Source: CAYYFX01 sp046330135 (GTDB lineage Bacteria > ARS69). From it: DNA of 64,000 nt. The translations under genes and the position numbers were made by a program. Positions 54,452 through 63,105 of the stretch are shown here, in pieces. Within the stretch, counting starts at the first letter, position 1. Every line of letters starts with the position of its first letter. The DNA lies in contig JAXLTI010000004.1 in NCBI GenBank assembly GCA_046330135.1, forward strand, positions 124,001 through 188,000, written 5' to 3'. The notes below the pieces were generated by a model. That model did not search any database. It was not told the origin of the DNA and worked only from the letters and a program-made list of their open reading frames with translations.

Positions 54452-54574
54452 GGCTTCGATCCTCCCGATGGACGTGTTCGTCCACGAGTACACGCGACCG
54501 CGCCCGATTCTTCAAGCTCCACCGGTGGTCGGAGTGTCCCGGCCTCGCCGGCGGCGGGAAGCCTGCCCCGGTGG

Positions 54575-55297
54575 TCAGGCGCGCGCGAGCACCCAGATCA
54601 CCCAGGGAGACACCTTCGTCTCGCTCACCCACGCGTAGGGCTCGCTCGCGCGCGCGAGCGGGCGGCAGCTCTCGAGGACCCGGAGACGGGCGCGGGCGTA
54701 GACGTCGCGGTAGGCGTCGTCCTCCCAGACGATGTCCTCCACGGGTCGCGCGTCCTCCACGTCGGTCATCACGATGCGGACGCGATCTCCCGTTCGCGCC
54801 TTCCGGTTCTCCGGGTAGTCCTTCGTGGTGAACGACGCCCACTCGTGCGTGTAGATCTCCGGCGCGGAGACGAGGCTGACGATCTTCCCGTCTTTCGCGA
54901 GGACGTCGCCCAGCTCTTCGAAGAGCGCGATCTTCCGCTCCGCGGTGGGGACGTTGTCGAAGGTGAAGATCGCCGTGACCAGGTCGAACGGCTCGAGCCC
55001 GAGCGAGCGCACGCCGCCTTCACGCACGAGACGGTAGTCGCCGGAGGGATCGCGCTCGCGGGCGAGCCGGAGCATCTCCTCGGCGATGTCCACGCCGACC
55101 CCGTCGAAGCCGAGGGCTTTGAGGAAGCGCGTGGAGCGTCCGGTGCCGCAGCCGAAGTCGAGCGCCCGCTTGCCCTTCACGTGGCGCGAGAGGATCTCCG
55201 GCAGGTCCCGGTACGCGAGATAGTACGTGCCGGGGAACTCGAGCCTCGCGTAGGCCTCCGCGCGTCGCGCGTCCTCGTACACGTTGCGGAAGGACAT
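54575..55297 (-). CDS. class I SAM-dependent methyltransferase
   Basis: The 240-residue protein has motif I RALDFGCGTGRSTRFL, the following acidic end of strand 2 (GVGVDIAEEML) and FDLVTAIFTFDNVP as post-motif II. It belongs to the small-molecule Methyltransf_11/25 type. The methyl acceptor is unknown. It is followed 43 bases later on the same strand by the DUF2721 gene in the reverse direction of reading (upstream at 55340), suggesting a loose cluster. Confidence 0.9.
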   Translation of the reverse strand: MSFRNVYEDARRAEAYARLEFPGTYYLAYRDLPEILSRHVKGKRALDFGCGTGRSTRFLKALGFDGVGVDIAEEMLRLARERDPSGDYRLVREGGVRSLGLEPFDLVTAIFTFDNVPTAERKIALFEELGDVLAKDGKIVSLVSAPEIYTHEWASFTTKDYPENRKARTGDRVRIVMTDVEDARPVEDIVWEDDAYRDVYARARLRVLESCRPLARASEPYAWVSETKVSPWVIWVLARA

Positions 55298-55339
55298 CGC
55301 TTCTCCTCCGCCTCCTCCGCTCGCCGGCGCGGCGGTGCG

Positions 55340-55810
55340 TCAGGCGCCGGGCGGTGCGATCTTCCTCCGCACCGAGTCCAGCTCCAGCCGGATCGCCGTG
55401 AGCGAACGGTTCACGTCGGCCAGGAAGAGGATCAAGGACGCCACGAGCGAGAGCATCGCCACCGCGAACACGGTGCCGATCAACCACGCGTCCTGGAGCC
55501 CGAGCAACGCCGTCAGGAACAGCAGGGCGATGAGCAGCGCCGCGCAGAGCGCGCTTCCCGTGGCGAGCGAGATCGCGAGGCGGATGAGCCCCGCCTGGCG
55601 CCAGAGCACCGCGAGCTGCAGGCGATCCAGCTCGTGCGGAGCGTCCGGAGACGAGACCACGCGCTCCGCGATCTTCCGCGCACGATCCACGATGCGGCCG
55701 AAGCGGTTCGTCATGGTGAGCAGCAGGAGGCCCACGCCGGAGATCAGGATCACCGGACCGATGGCGGTCTGGAGGATGGGGATCATCTCGGCGACGGAGA
55801 GCGAGCGCAT
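55340..55810 (-). CDS. DUF2721 family membrane protein
   Basis: The 156-residue protein has three hydrophobic segments and the DUF2721 pattern: N-terminal IPILQTAIGPVILISGVGLLLL, NRFGRIVDRARKI, then a Ser/Ala-rich helix pair and a short basic tail. Function is unknown. The ATG at 55810 opens the reading frame. Confidence 0.87.
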   Translation of the reverse strand: MRSLSVAEMIPILQTAIGPVILISGVGLLLLTMTNRFGRIVDRARKIAERVVSSPDAPHELDRLQLAVLWRQAGLIRLAISLATGSALCAALLIALLFLTALLGLQDAWLIGTVFAVAMLSLVASLILFLADVNRSLTAIRLELDSVRRKIAPPGA

Positions 55811-55887
55811 GATTCCACCCCGGCCTGACGGACTCGGCGGCCACGCGGCCGCCGAGGGGCCCGCGGCCAATATACCGGGCGCGTCGC

Positions 55888-56583
55888 TCAGAGCCGATAG
55901 GCCACGCCGAGCATCGCCCGGAGCTCGAGCTTCGGCTGGTTGATGGCCTCGTCGGCCGTGCCGTAGTCGTAGCCCTCGCGGCCGTTCACCGCTTCGCGGT
56001 GCGGGTTGTAGGCGGTGTCGTGACCTTCGAGCGTGCTCTTGAAGTAGTTGTCCAGCCCCGCGCCGACGAGGAAGTCCGCGCGAGGGCTCATGGGGAAGTA
56101 CGACTCGAAGCCGGCGCCCAAGCCCCACTGGCTCGACGTGACGTCGAACTTCTCGTTGCCGCCGACGTACGTGAACGTCCCCTGGAAGCTCGAGCGGCGC
56201 GGCCCGGCCACGACGTACGCGTGCTGCAGGTTCATCCAGTGCACGGGCACGAGGAAGTCCAGACGGAAGTCCCACACATGGCCCGACTCCTCCGGCGTGC
56301 CGTCCGTGTCGTCGTTGATGAAGTTCGCGCGCGCCGCGAGCGGGTCGCCGGGGTCGACGCCCACGTAGCCCACGGAAAGCCGCGCGGCCCAGGGGAATCC
56401 GCGGGCGAAGTCCGCGATGGTGACCCCCGCCTGCGCGCCGGTCCCGCCGGCGTACCCGAGCTGGAAGGACCCGCAGTACGAAGGCTTCGGCGGAGTCGCG
56501 TCCCGTGGCGCGGGCGCGGAAGCCGCCGCGGACGCGAGGAGCAACCAGCCAAGAACCGCAACGACGCCCATGAGCTTCCTCAT
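55888..56583 (-). CDS. outer-membrane beta-barrel-like protein
   Basis: The 231-residue protein has a signal peptide (GVVAVLGWLLLASAAASA) and alternating amphipathic strands rich in Gly, Tyr and Phe (SFQLGYAGGTGAQAGVTIA, ARLSVGYVGVDPGD, GLGAGFESYFPMSPRADF). The C-terminal LGVAYRL ends in a hydrophobic residue, as in many outer-membrane barrels (porin-like OmpW/OmpA-barrel size). The start follows GGAGATCGTC. No specific family is assigned. Confidence 0.75.
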   Translation of the reverse strand: MRKLMGVVAVLGWLLLASAAASAPAPRDATPPKPSYCGSFQLGYAGGTGAQAGVTIADFARGFPWAARLSVGYVGVDPGDPLAARANFINDDTDGTPEESGHVWDFRLDFLVPVHWMNLQHAYVVAGPRRSSFQGTFTYVGGNEKFDVTSSQWGLGAGFESYFPMSPRADFLVGAGLDNYFKSTLEGHDTAYNPHREAVNGREGYDYGTADEAINQPKLELRAMLGVAYRL

Positions 56584-56759
56584 GACGATCTCCTTGTGCA
56601 TCTCTTGGCGAACGTCGATCAAGCAGAGCCAAGCCGGCGGCCCGTCTCGGATCCATATGTCGACCGCGCGGTCATCGATGCTGAGCGGGCGCTGGGCAGC
56701 GGGGGAATCCTCCGTCGTTTCCACGGCGCTCCGGCCATGCCCTCGGGCGGCCGCGCCGG

Positions 56760-57233
56760 TCACTCACGCTGTCGCGCGCGGCGGGCGTGCATGAGCGCCG
56801 CCCACGCGTGGTAGGAGCCGCCGATCGCGGCCGCCGTCACTGCGGTGCCGGCGGACGCCTGGCCGCTGCCGAGGAAGTGGGAGTACCCGTACAGCGCGAG
56901 CGGGAGGTACAGGCCCACTCCCGTGACGACTCCGGGCGAGTACCGGCGCAGGCGGATCGTCCCGACGACGTGGAAGATCGCGTTCGACGCGAGCAGCGCG
57001 GCGACGGCGAGCCACATCGGGACGCCGAGCGGAGTCGGGGCGTCGATCCCGACCGAGACGCAGAGAAGCACCAGGAGCGCGTTCACGACGACGTGGAGCC
57101 TGGGCGTGATGCTGGCGCGGAGCGCCGGGCGGAACTCGCGATCCCATGCCGCGAAGCCGCCGGGGAAGACGAACTCCTCGAAGATGTGCGCGAGCGCAGC
57201 GACGAGCGGGGCCCAGAAGAGCCAGGACTTCAT
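56760..57233 (-). CDS. HXXEE domain membrane protein
   Basis: The 157-residue polytopic protein has the HXXEE signature (ALAHIFEEFVFPGGF) near its N-terminus and a second His in AIFHVVGTI. About four to five helices are present. The conserved His/Glu residues suggest a metal- or enzyme-type active site in the membrane, but no activity is known. Confidence 0.87.
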   Translation of the reverse strand: MKSWLFWAPLVAALAHIFEEFVFPGGFAAWDREFRPALRASITPRLHVVVNALLVLLCVSVGIDAPTPLGVPMWLAVAALLASNAIFHVVGTIRLRRYSPGVVTGVGLYLPLALYGYSHFLGSGQASAGTAVTAAAIGGSYHAWAALMHARRARQRE

Positions 57234-57257
57234 CGCGCGGCTCTCGCCTCCGTGGGA

Positions 57258-57770
57258 TCAGGCGCTCGTCGGCGGCCCCGTGAAGCGCATCTCGTTCGTG
57301 GCCACGAAGCCGAGCTGCTCGTACAGCGGCCGGCCTTCGTCGGACGCGTGGAGCACGATCGTTTCGACGCCGTTCTCCCGGCACCACGCGATCACGTGCT
57401 CCATCACGAGCCTCGCGAGCCCGCGACGTCGCCAGGGCTTCTCGGTGAAGACGTTGACGACGAGCGCCTGCCGGCCGACCGCGAGCGTGACGTCGCCTTC
57501 CGGTCCGGGGCGCGGGTGCGGCTGCACGCGACGAAGCTGCACGCCGGCGCCGGCCACGACTTCGTTCGCTCGACCTGCGGGCGTCACGAACCAACCGACG
57601 TATTCGCCGGCCGGCACCCAGAGGCGCAGCCGCTCGATCGTTCGCTCCACGAGCGTGGCGTAGCGCTCGCGGGGGAGGCGCCCCATGTCCTGGAACATCT
57701 CCGCGCGATGCCGAGCCACTGTCGGGACGTCCGCGATGTCGATTCGCCGGATCACGAACGAGTCGGGCAT
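57258..57770 (-). CDS. GNAT family N-acetyltransferase
   Basis: The 170-residue protein has an N-terminal IRRIDIADVPTVARHRAEMF, the acetyl-CoA loop EKPWRRRGLARLVM and a C-terminal VETIVLHASDEGRPLYEQLGF, a complete GNAT fold. The acceptor is unknown. It is placed 24 bases from the HXXEE gene on the same strand. Confidence 0.9.
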   Translation of the reverse strand: MPDSFVIRRIDIADVPTVARHRAEMFQDMGRLPRERYATLVERTIERLRLWVPAGEYVGWFVTPAGRANEVVAGAGVQLRRVQPHPRPGPEGDVTLAVGRQALVVNVFTEKPWRRRGLARLVMEHVIAWCRENGVETIVLHASDEGRPLYEQLGFVATNEMRFTGPPTSA

Positions 57771-57950
57771 CCTGCGCCTCTCCTCCGCCGATCGGCCGGA
57801 TGGAAGCCCAACCTACCGGCGAGGCCGGGGCGCGCCAAGAGTGGCCGAGCCGGTCGCCCACGCCGCTCGAGGGTCGAGCCGCCTCTTCCTCAGGTCTCCT
57901 CGCCGTCCACCCGATGAATTCGAGCGGGAGCGTCTCGCTGCGAGGCCGGT

Positions 57951-59792
57951 ATGTCCAACGACTCCAAGATCCAGGTCGGGTCCCTCGTCCTGTCCCGCTT
58001 CGAAATCCGCGAGCGGATCGCGCGGGGCGGCTTCGCCGTCGTCTGGAAAGCGAACGATCGTTTGCTCGGCAAGGACGTGGCGCTGAAGGTCTTGCAGACG
58101 TCGATCGCGGACGACCCGGCGGCCATCGAGGAGATGAAGCGCGAGACGCTCCGCTCCCGCGAGCTGACGCACCCGAACATCGTGCAGACCTACGACTTCG
58201 TGCAGGACGGCCCGGTCGTGGCGATCGCCATGGAGTTGATCGACGGCGACACCATGGCCACCCTCGCCGCGCAGCGCCCGAACGGGTGCTTCAACCCGCC
58301 CGAGATCGCCGGCTGGCTGGCCGACATCTGCGACGCGCTGGACTTCGCCCACTCGGAGAAGGGCAGCAAGAAGCCGGTCGTGCATCACGACCTCAAGCCG
58401 AGCAACTTCATCGTGGACCGGTACGGCACCGCGAAGGTGCTCGACTTCGGCATCTCGAAGAACATCGCCGAGACGCAGTTCCAGCACACGGGTCAGTTCG
58501 CCGTGGCGGGGACGCCGCCGTACATGAGCCCGCAGCAGCTGCGCGGGAAGAGCCCCAAGCCGAGCGACGACATCTACTCGTTCGGCGCCACCGTCTACGC
58601 CCTGCTCGCGCGCAAGCCGCCGTTCTTCCGCGGCGACATCCCGACGCAGATCATGAAGGAGATCCCGCCGACGATGAACGCGCGGCGCACCGAGCTGGGC
58701 ATCGACGAGCCGCCGATTCCGATGGAGTGGGAGGAGACGATCGCCTCGTGCCTCCGCAAGGAGCCGGAGCTGCGCCCGAAGACGATCGCCGAGGTCGCGG
58801 TCAGCCTCGGCATCCGCGAGCCGTCGTCGCGGCGAACGGCGGCGGCCGTGGATCCGTCGTCACGGCGCGGCGTCCCTTCGACGGACCCGTCGTCGAAGCG
58901 ATTGCGCGAGGCGGGCGCCGATCCTTCGTCACGGCGCCTGAGGGCCGCGGAAGCGAGCGCGGACCACCCGTCCTCCCGGCGGCTGAAGGCGGCGGGCGAG
59001 GAGACCACCCGAGGGACCTTCCGCCGGCGGCAGCGCGCCAAGCGGGTCGCGCACGCCCTGTCCGCCTTCGCCGTCCTCGCGGCCGTCGGGTTCGTCCTTT
59101 GGCCCTGCGGGCCGTCCGAGGGCCCGGAGCCGAAGATCGTCTCCTCGGCGCGGCCGCCCCGTTCCTCCACGGCAGGGGAGCAGGTCGGGGACGCCGTGTC
59201 GGCGGACGCGGCCGGCGGGACCGGCTTCGTCTTCCCCGACAACGCCCAGCGGCGGGCGGACGCCGCGGCGGCGGAGAAGGAAGCCAAGGAACGCGCCGAG
59301 AAGGAAGCGCAGGAGCGGGAGGCGCGGCGGACGGAGCTTCACGCCGACGTGTCTCGGGCCATCGGTGCGGGAGCCTGGCGCGACGCCGGGCAGCTCCTCC
59401 CCGAGCTGCTGAAGCTCGCGCCCGACGATCCGGAAGTGGCCAAGTGGGCGACCACCGTGGGAGATCAGCTCGCCGTGCGCGACGTCGTCCAGGGCTACCG
59501 CATGGCGCAGGAGGCGCGCGACGCCGACGCGTACGCCTCGCTCTGGGCGGGGCTCGACGACAAGGCGCTCCGCGCGTTGCGCAACTCCTACGCCGGGATC
59601 CGAACGCTCTCCCTCGCGATCGACGACCTCACGGTGCGCGTCGGCGCGTCGACGGCCACCGTCCGCTTCCGCGAGCGCATCACGTTCGACCTCAAGGGCG
59701 TCGGCAACCAGACGACGGACGCCGTCACCGTGCTGACGCTGCAGAAGAACGCCACCGGCTGGAAGATCGCCGCGCGCGACACGGAGCAGTAG
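57951..59792 (+). CDS. membrane Ser/Thr protein kinase with PSSRR repeats
   Basis: The 613-residue kinase has glycine loop ARGGFAVVWKA, Lys46 in VALKVL and DFG in VLDFGISK. The catalytic-loop Arg is replaced by His (VVHHDLKPSNFIV), making it a non-RD type, which often does not need activation-loop phosphorylation. Residues about 290-350 hold five copies of a PSSRR/PSSKR motif spaced 11-17 residues apart, just before the membrane helix (about 362-384). The extracytoplasmic part has a charged coiled coil and a small alpha/beta domain. Monocistronic. Confidence 0.87.
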   Translation: MSNDSKIQVGSLVLSRFEIRERIARGGFAVVWKANDRLLGKDVALKVLQTSIADDPAAIEEMKRETLRSRELTHPNIVQTYDFVQDGPVVAIAMELIDGDTMATLAAQRPNGCFNPPEIAGWLADICDALDFAHSEKGSKKPVVHHDLKPSNFIVDRYGTAKVLDFGISKNIAETQFQHTGQFAVAGTPPYMSPQQLRGKSPKPSDDIYSFGATVYALLARKPPFFRGDIPTQIMKEIPPTMNARRTELGIDEPPIPMEWEETIASCLRKEPELRPKTIAEVAVSLGIREPSSRRTAAAVDPSSRRGVPSTDPSSKRLREAGADPSSRRLRAAEASADHPSSRRLKAAGEETTRGTFRRRQRAKRVAHALSAFAVLAAVGFVLWPCGPSEGPEPKIVSSARPPRSSTAGEQVGDAVSADAAGGTGFVFPDNAQRRADAAAAEKEAKERAEKEAQEREARRTELHADVSRAIGAGAWRDAGQLLPELLKLAPDDPEVAKWATTVGDQLAVRDVVQGYRMAQEARDADAYASLWAGLDDKALRALRNSYAGIRTLSLAIDDLTVRVGASTATVRFRERITFDLKGVGNQTTDAVTVLTLQKNATGWKIAARDTEQ

Positions 59793-59858
59793 CGCAAGCT
59801 CCGTCCGCCCTCGGGGCCGGACCCCGTGGGCCCGCTCGGTCCTCGACCTCATTCCCTG

Positions 59859-59888
59859 TTGAATCGGGCCGGCCGACTCCCCTATCAT
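59859..59888 (+). promoter_or_regulatory. promoter of multiheme cytochrome gene
   Basis: TTGAAT (59859-59864) and TATCAT (59883-59888) are separated by 18 bases. The start codon follows 75 bases downstream. Confidence 0.65.
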
Positions 59889-59902
59889 GACTCCTGAGTC
59901 AT
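59887..59902. promoter_or_regulatory. palindrome over the transcription start
   Basis: ATGACTC-CT-GAGTCAT is a perfect 16-bp inverted repeat that begins in the -10 box and covers the predicted start point. It suits repressor binding. Confidence 0.6.
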
Positions 59903-59963
59903 CTTCCCCGCGGGGACTCTCCGGCTGCCCTGCGAGGTCAGCGTCCACCTCGGGAGAGAAGCC

Positions 59964-61439
59964 ATGAACCGGTTCAAACGCTTCGGCCGGGCATTGCCCC
60001 TGCTCGCTTGCGCCCTCTTCGCCGCGCGCGCGGGCGCGGCGCCGCTCGGCACTCACGTGGTGCTGGTCTGGAACGACCTGGGCATGCACTGCATGAACCA
60101 GGACCACTCCCAGATCTCCATCCTGCCGCCGTACAACACGCTCGTCGCGCAGGTGATCGAGCGCGGCGACGCCACGACGCTGCCCCACCTGATCACCGTG
60201 CCGTACGGCCTGTCCCTGGAGTACTCGATTCCGGGAAACACCTACTCGGCCGGCAAGACGAATTTCTGGGACTACGCCCAGGCCCTCTTCGGCGTGCCGC
60301 TGCCGCCGAACGTGGGGCTCACCGGGCTCGGACTGACCGGCGCTTTCACGTCCCACGTGGGCTACTTCGCCGCCGAGGGGATTCCGGTGACGCCCTTCCC
60401 CGACGCCGCGCCCACCGTCGAGGATCCGTTCCAGCAGGCGCTCGTGATCCTGCGCGACTCGAACGGCGTGGAGCTCTGCCGCTCGCAGCCGGTGATCCCG
60501 GTGTCGACCGAGGTGAACTGTGTGAGCATGAACTGCCACACGAGCGTGACGCAGCTCGTCAACCAGCACGAGCGCGAGGGAGGCTTCGACCCGAACGCCA
60601 CGCCGATTCTCTGCGCGCAATGCCACGGCTCCACGCCGCTCACGGGGCCGTTCCCGGGGACGGCCGGCTGGTTCTCGCTGCGCATCCACGAGCAGCACTC
60701 GTTCATCGACCAGGACATCCCGGGCATCAACGGATGCTACAAGTGCCACCCCGGGCCGAACACGCGGTGCCTGCGCGACGTGATGGCCACGCAGCACGGT
60801 CTCGTGTGCCAGGACTGCCACGGGACGCTCCGGCACATCGCGCAGACGATCGACGCGGGGCGCGTGCCCTGGGTCCAGGAGCCGGCGTGCCGCGACTGCC
60901 ACACGTCGACGTTCGGGGAGCCGGTCGGAACGCTCTACCGGAACGCGGTGGGTCACGGTGGCGTGCGGTGCAGCGCCTGCCACGGCAGCCCGCACGCGAT
61001 CTTCCCGAGCCGCGAGGCGCGCGACAACGCGAACATGATGGACCTGCAAGGACATGCCGGAGTGCTGAACGACTGCACGGTCTGCCACGGCGTGAGGCCG
61101 AGCGGCGCCGGTCCTCACGGCTCGCCGACCCAGGTCGTCGAGGCGGAGCTCTTCGGCGGCGCGAAGCGTCTGGAGACCTTCCCGAACCCCGTGCGCACGG
61201 GCGCCTCGGTGCAGATCCGGGCGCGCGCCACGTCGGCCGAGGGCGGGTACCTGCTGGTCTTCGATGCGAGCGGGCGGACGGTCTGCCGCCTCGACGCGCG
61301 CTCCGACGGAGCGGACGGCATCCGCGGCGAGTGGAACGTGCGCAACGCGCGCGGCGGACAAGTGGCGCCGGGCGTCTACTTCGTGCGCTGGACGCGGGGC
61401 GCCGAGCGCGCCGCGGGACGCGTGGTCGTCTTGAACTGA
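59964..61439 (+). CDS. secreted multiheme c-type cytochrome with C-terminal FlgD/T9SS-like domain
   Basis: The 491-residue protein has a signal peptide (LPLLACALFAARAGAA). Its N-terminal region carries GTHVVLVWNDLGMHCMNQDH. Six CxxCH heme motifs (CAQCH, CYKCH, CQDCH, CRDCH, CSACH, CTVCH; about residues 217-376) are preceded by a CVSMNCH, a CX4CH variant, giving up to seven hemes. A C-terminal beta domain of about 85 residues (FPNPVRTGASVQIRA, WNVRNARGGQVAPGVYFVRW) resembles FlgD-Ig/type A sorting domains and suggests surface export. A role in extracellular electron transfer is inferred. The start follows GGGAGAG. Confidence 0.87.
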   Translation: MNRFKRFGRALPLLACALFAARAGAAPLGTHVVLVWNDLGMHCMNQDHSQISILPPYNTLVAQVIERGDATTLPHLITVPYGLSLEYSIPGNTYSAGKTNFWDYAQALFGVPLPPNVGLTGLGLTGAFTSHVGYFAAEGIPVTPFPDAAPTVEDPFQQALVILRDSNGVELCRSQPVIPVSTEVNCVSMNCHTSVTQLVNQHEREGGFDPNATPILCAQCHGSTPLTGPFPGTAGWFSLRIHEQHSFIDQDIPGINGCYKCHPGPNTRCLRDVMATQHGLVCQDCHGTLRHIAQTIDAGRVPWVQEPACRDCHTSTFGEPVGTLYRNAVGHGGVRCSACHGSPHAIFPSREARDNANMMDLQGHAGVLNDCTVCHGVRPSGAGPHGSPTQVVEAELFGGAKRLETFPNPVRTGASVQIRARATSAEGGYLLVFDASGRTVCRLDARSDGADGIRGEWNVRNARGGQVAPGVYFVRWTRGAERAAGRVVVLN

Positions 61440-61457
61440 CCGATCGCTCCGATCGGT
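61439..61457. terminator. first of two hairpins after the cytochrome gene
   Basis: ACCGATC / GATCGGT perfect 7-bp stem with 5-base loop, followed by TCT, directly at the cytochrome stop. Confidence 0.5.
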
Positions 61458-61460
61458 TCT

Positions 61461-61492
61461 GCGGTGGCGGGTCCGGGCGGACTCGCCACCGC
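61461..61492. terminator. strong terminator between convergent genes
   Basis: GCGGTGGCG / CGCCACCGC outer stem (9 bp) with an inner GTCC / GGAC pair, followed by GCTTCTC. It separates the cytochrome gene from the convergent subtilisin-fold gene. Confidence 0.75.
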
Positions 61493-61554
61493 GCTTCTCA
61501 CGCCGAACCCGCGACGGCGGGCCCGACATCGCGGCTCCGCGCGCGGCGCCCGTC

Positions 61555-63048
61555 TCACTCCACGGGAGCGCCCATCCAGAGCTTCCCGTGCCCCCACCGA
61601 TCCGCGCTCGCCGCGACGGGCTTCGCGCGACGTCGAAGCTCCGCGCGGATCTGCGCCGGTGAGGCGTTCGGGTGTGCGCCCAGGAGCAACGCGACGGCGC
61701 CGGTCGCATAGGCCGCGGCGAAGCTCGTCCCGCTCCACTGCGCGGTGCTGTCGCGACCGGCGGGCACGCGGACTCGACATCCCGGGGCCACGAGGTCGAC
61801 CGCCTCGCGCCCGTCGCGAAGCGGTCCCGGGCTGCTCTGCGGCCACAGCGCCTCTCGCCCGTCGCCGAACGTGGGGGCCGGTTCGTACGCGCCCACGGAG
61901 ATCACCGAGTCCGCGCACGCCGGCCAACCCACGAGCTTCGCATCCTCCGGCGCCTCGAACCTCGCGGCGGGGCCGCCCATCGGCAATTGAATCCAGGCGT
62001 CGAGCCGGTCGCCGCTCGACGCGTGCCGAGGCTCCAGCTCGAGCGTCCAGACGCCCGGAGCGCGCCACCGGTCGCCGGCCCCGAACATCTGCAGCGCCGC
62101 GATGGTCTTGCCCGGGAAGTCCGCGCAGTCCTCGCAGCCCAGGCCGTTGCACAGCTTCAGCTGCGCGACGGAGTCGGCCCTCCACGCCGTGGCGCCCTTC
62201 GCCGCTTCCAGGAGCTGCACGCCCATCGAATCCCGCACGCGAAGCGTCACGTCTGCAGACTCGGGGTAGGCCGCGAAGACGCAGACGTTGTTCAGGTCCG
62301 GCACGAGCGGGCCGGAGTCGCTCACTTCGAACCGGAGCGACTCGACGCGCGATTCGCCGAGCGATGCGGCCGCGTGGATTCCGAGCCCGCCTTCGTTCCC
62401 CGCCGCCGCCACGAGGATGCGTCCTGGTCCCGTGAGCCGATCCAGGCGGACGTCGAGCGAGTCCGTGCCGTCGTGCGAGGAGAGATGCGTGTTGAGCGAG
62501 AGATCCACCACCGCCGGGCAACGAGCCGCCGCCGCGACGCGGAAGATGTAGTCCACGGCGTCGACGATGTCCCAGGGATCCAGCGTGGAGCGCACCAGCA
62601 CCAGCTTCGCTTCCGGCGCGATCCCCGTCAGCCGCGGGGACGCGCGTCCGCTGCCCGCCGCGAGCACCGCGAGCGCCGTGCCCTTGTCGTCGGTGCGGAT
62701 GTCGGCGCGACGATTGTCGATCTCCGCCGCCGACCATTCCGTGCCGTACCCGAACGACGCGGTGCCTCCCGTGGTCACGCTCTGATCCCAGACCGCGAGG
62801 ACGCGCGTGCGCCCGTCCGCCGCCATGAGATCCGGGTGGTACAGATCGAAGCCCGTCCACACGACACCGATCACGACCGACGCGCCGGTGTCGCCCTCGA
62901 AGGTCGTCCCGTGACGCCGCCAGCAGTACGGCGTCACGCCGATCTCCTGGAGCGGATCGTCGAGCGCGTGCGCGGCGGGCGCCGCCGCGAGGAGGAAGGC
63001 GAGGCTGAGCGCCCGTGTGGCGAAGGGACCGGCCGCCGGAGCGCGCAT
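61555..63048 (-). CDS. exported subtilisin-fold pseudoprotease
   Basis: The 497-residue S8-fold protein has a signal peptide (LSLAFLLAAAPAAHA). The catalytic-Asp motif VIDTGI reads VVWTGF (Trp64 in place of Asp), and the HGTxVAG motif reads DKGTALAV (Lys122 in place of His). The oxyanion Asn217 (AAAGNEG) and Ser441 (SGTSFAAAYATG) remain. An insert of about 150 residues with several cysteines lies between the Asn and Ser motifs. Loss of two triad residues makes normal proteolysis unlikely; a binding or scaffold role is inferred. Confidence 0.87.
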   Translation of the reverse strand: MRAPAAGPFATRALSLAFLLAAAPAAHALDDPLQEIGVTPYCWRRHGTTFEGDTGASVVIGVVWTGFDLYHPDLMAADGRTRVLAVWDQSVTTGGTASFGYGTEWSAAEIDNRRADIRTDDKGTALAVLAAGSGRASPRLTGIAPEAKLVLVRSTLDPWDIVDAVDYIFRVAAAARCPAVVDLSLNTHLSSHDGTDSLDVRLDRLTGPGRILVAAAGNEGGLGIHAAASLGESRVESLRFEVSDSGPLVPDLNNVCVFAAYPESADVTLRVRDSMGVQLLEAAKGATAWRADSVAQLKLCNGLGCEDCADFPGKTIAALQMFGAGDRWRAPGVWTLELEPRHASSGDRLDAWIQLPMGGPAARFEAPEDAKLVGWPACADSVISVGAYEPAPTFGDGREALWPQSSPGPLRDGREAVDLVAPGCRVRVPAGRDSTAQWSGTSFAAAYATGAVALLLGAHPNASPAQIRAELRRRAKPVAASADRWGHGKLWMGAPVE

Positions 63049-63105
63049 GCGACGCCTAGACGCGCACGCGGGGACGCAAGCGGCGCGGACTCCCCGGAGG
63101 CGACG

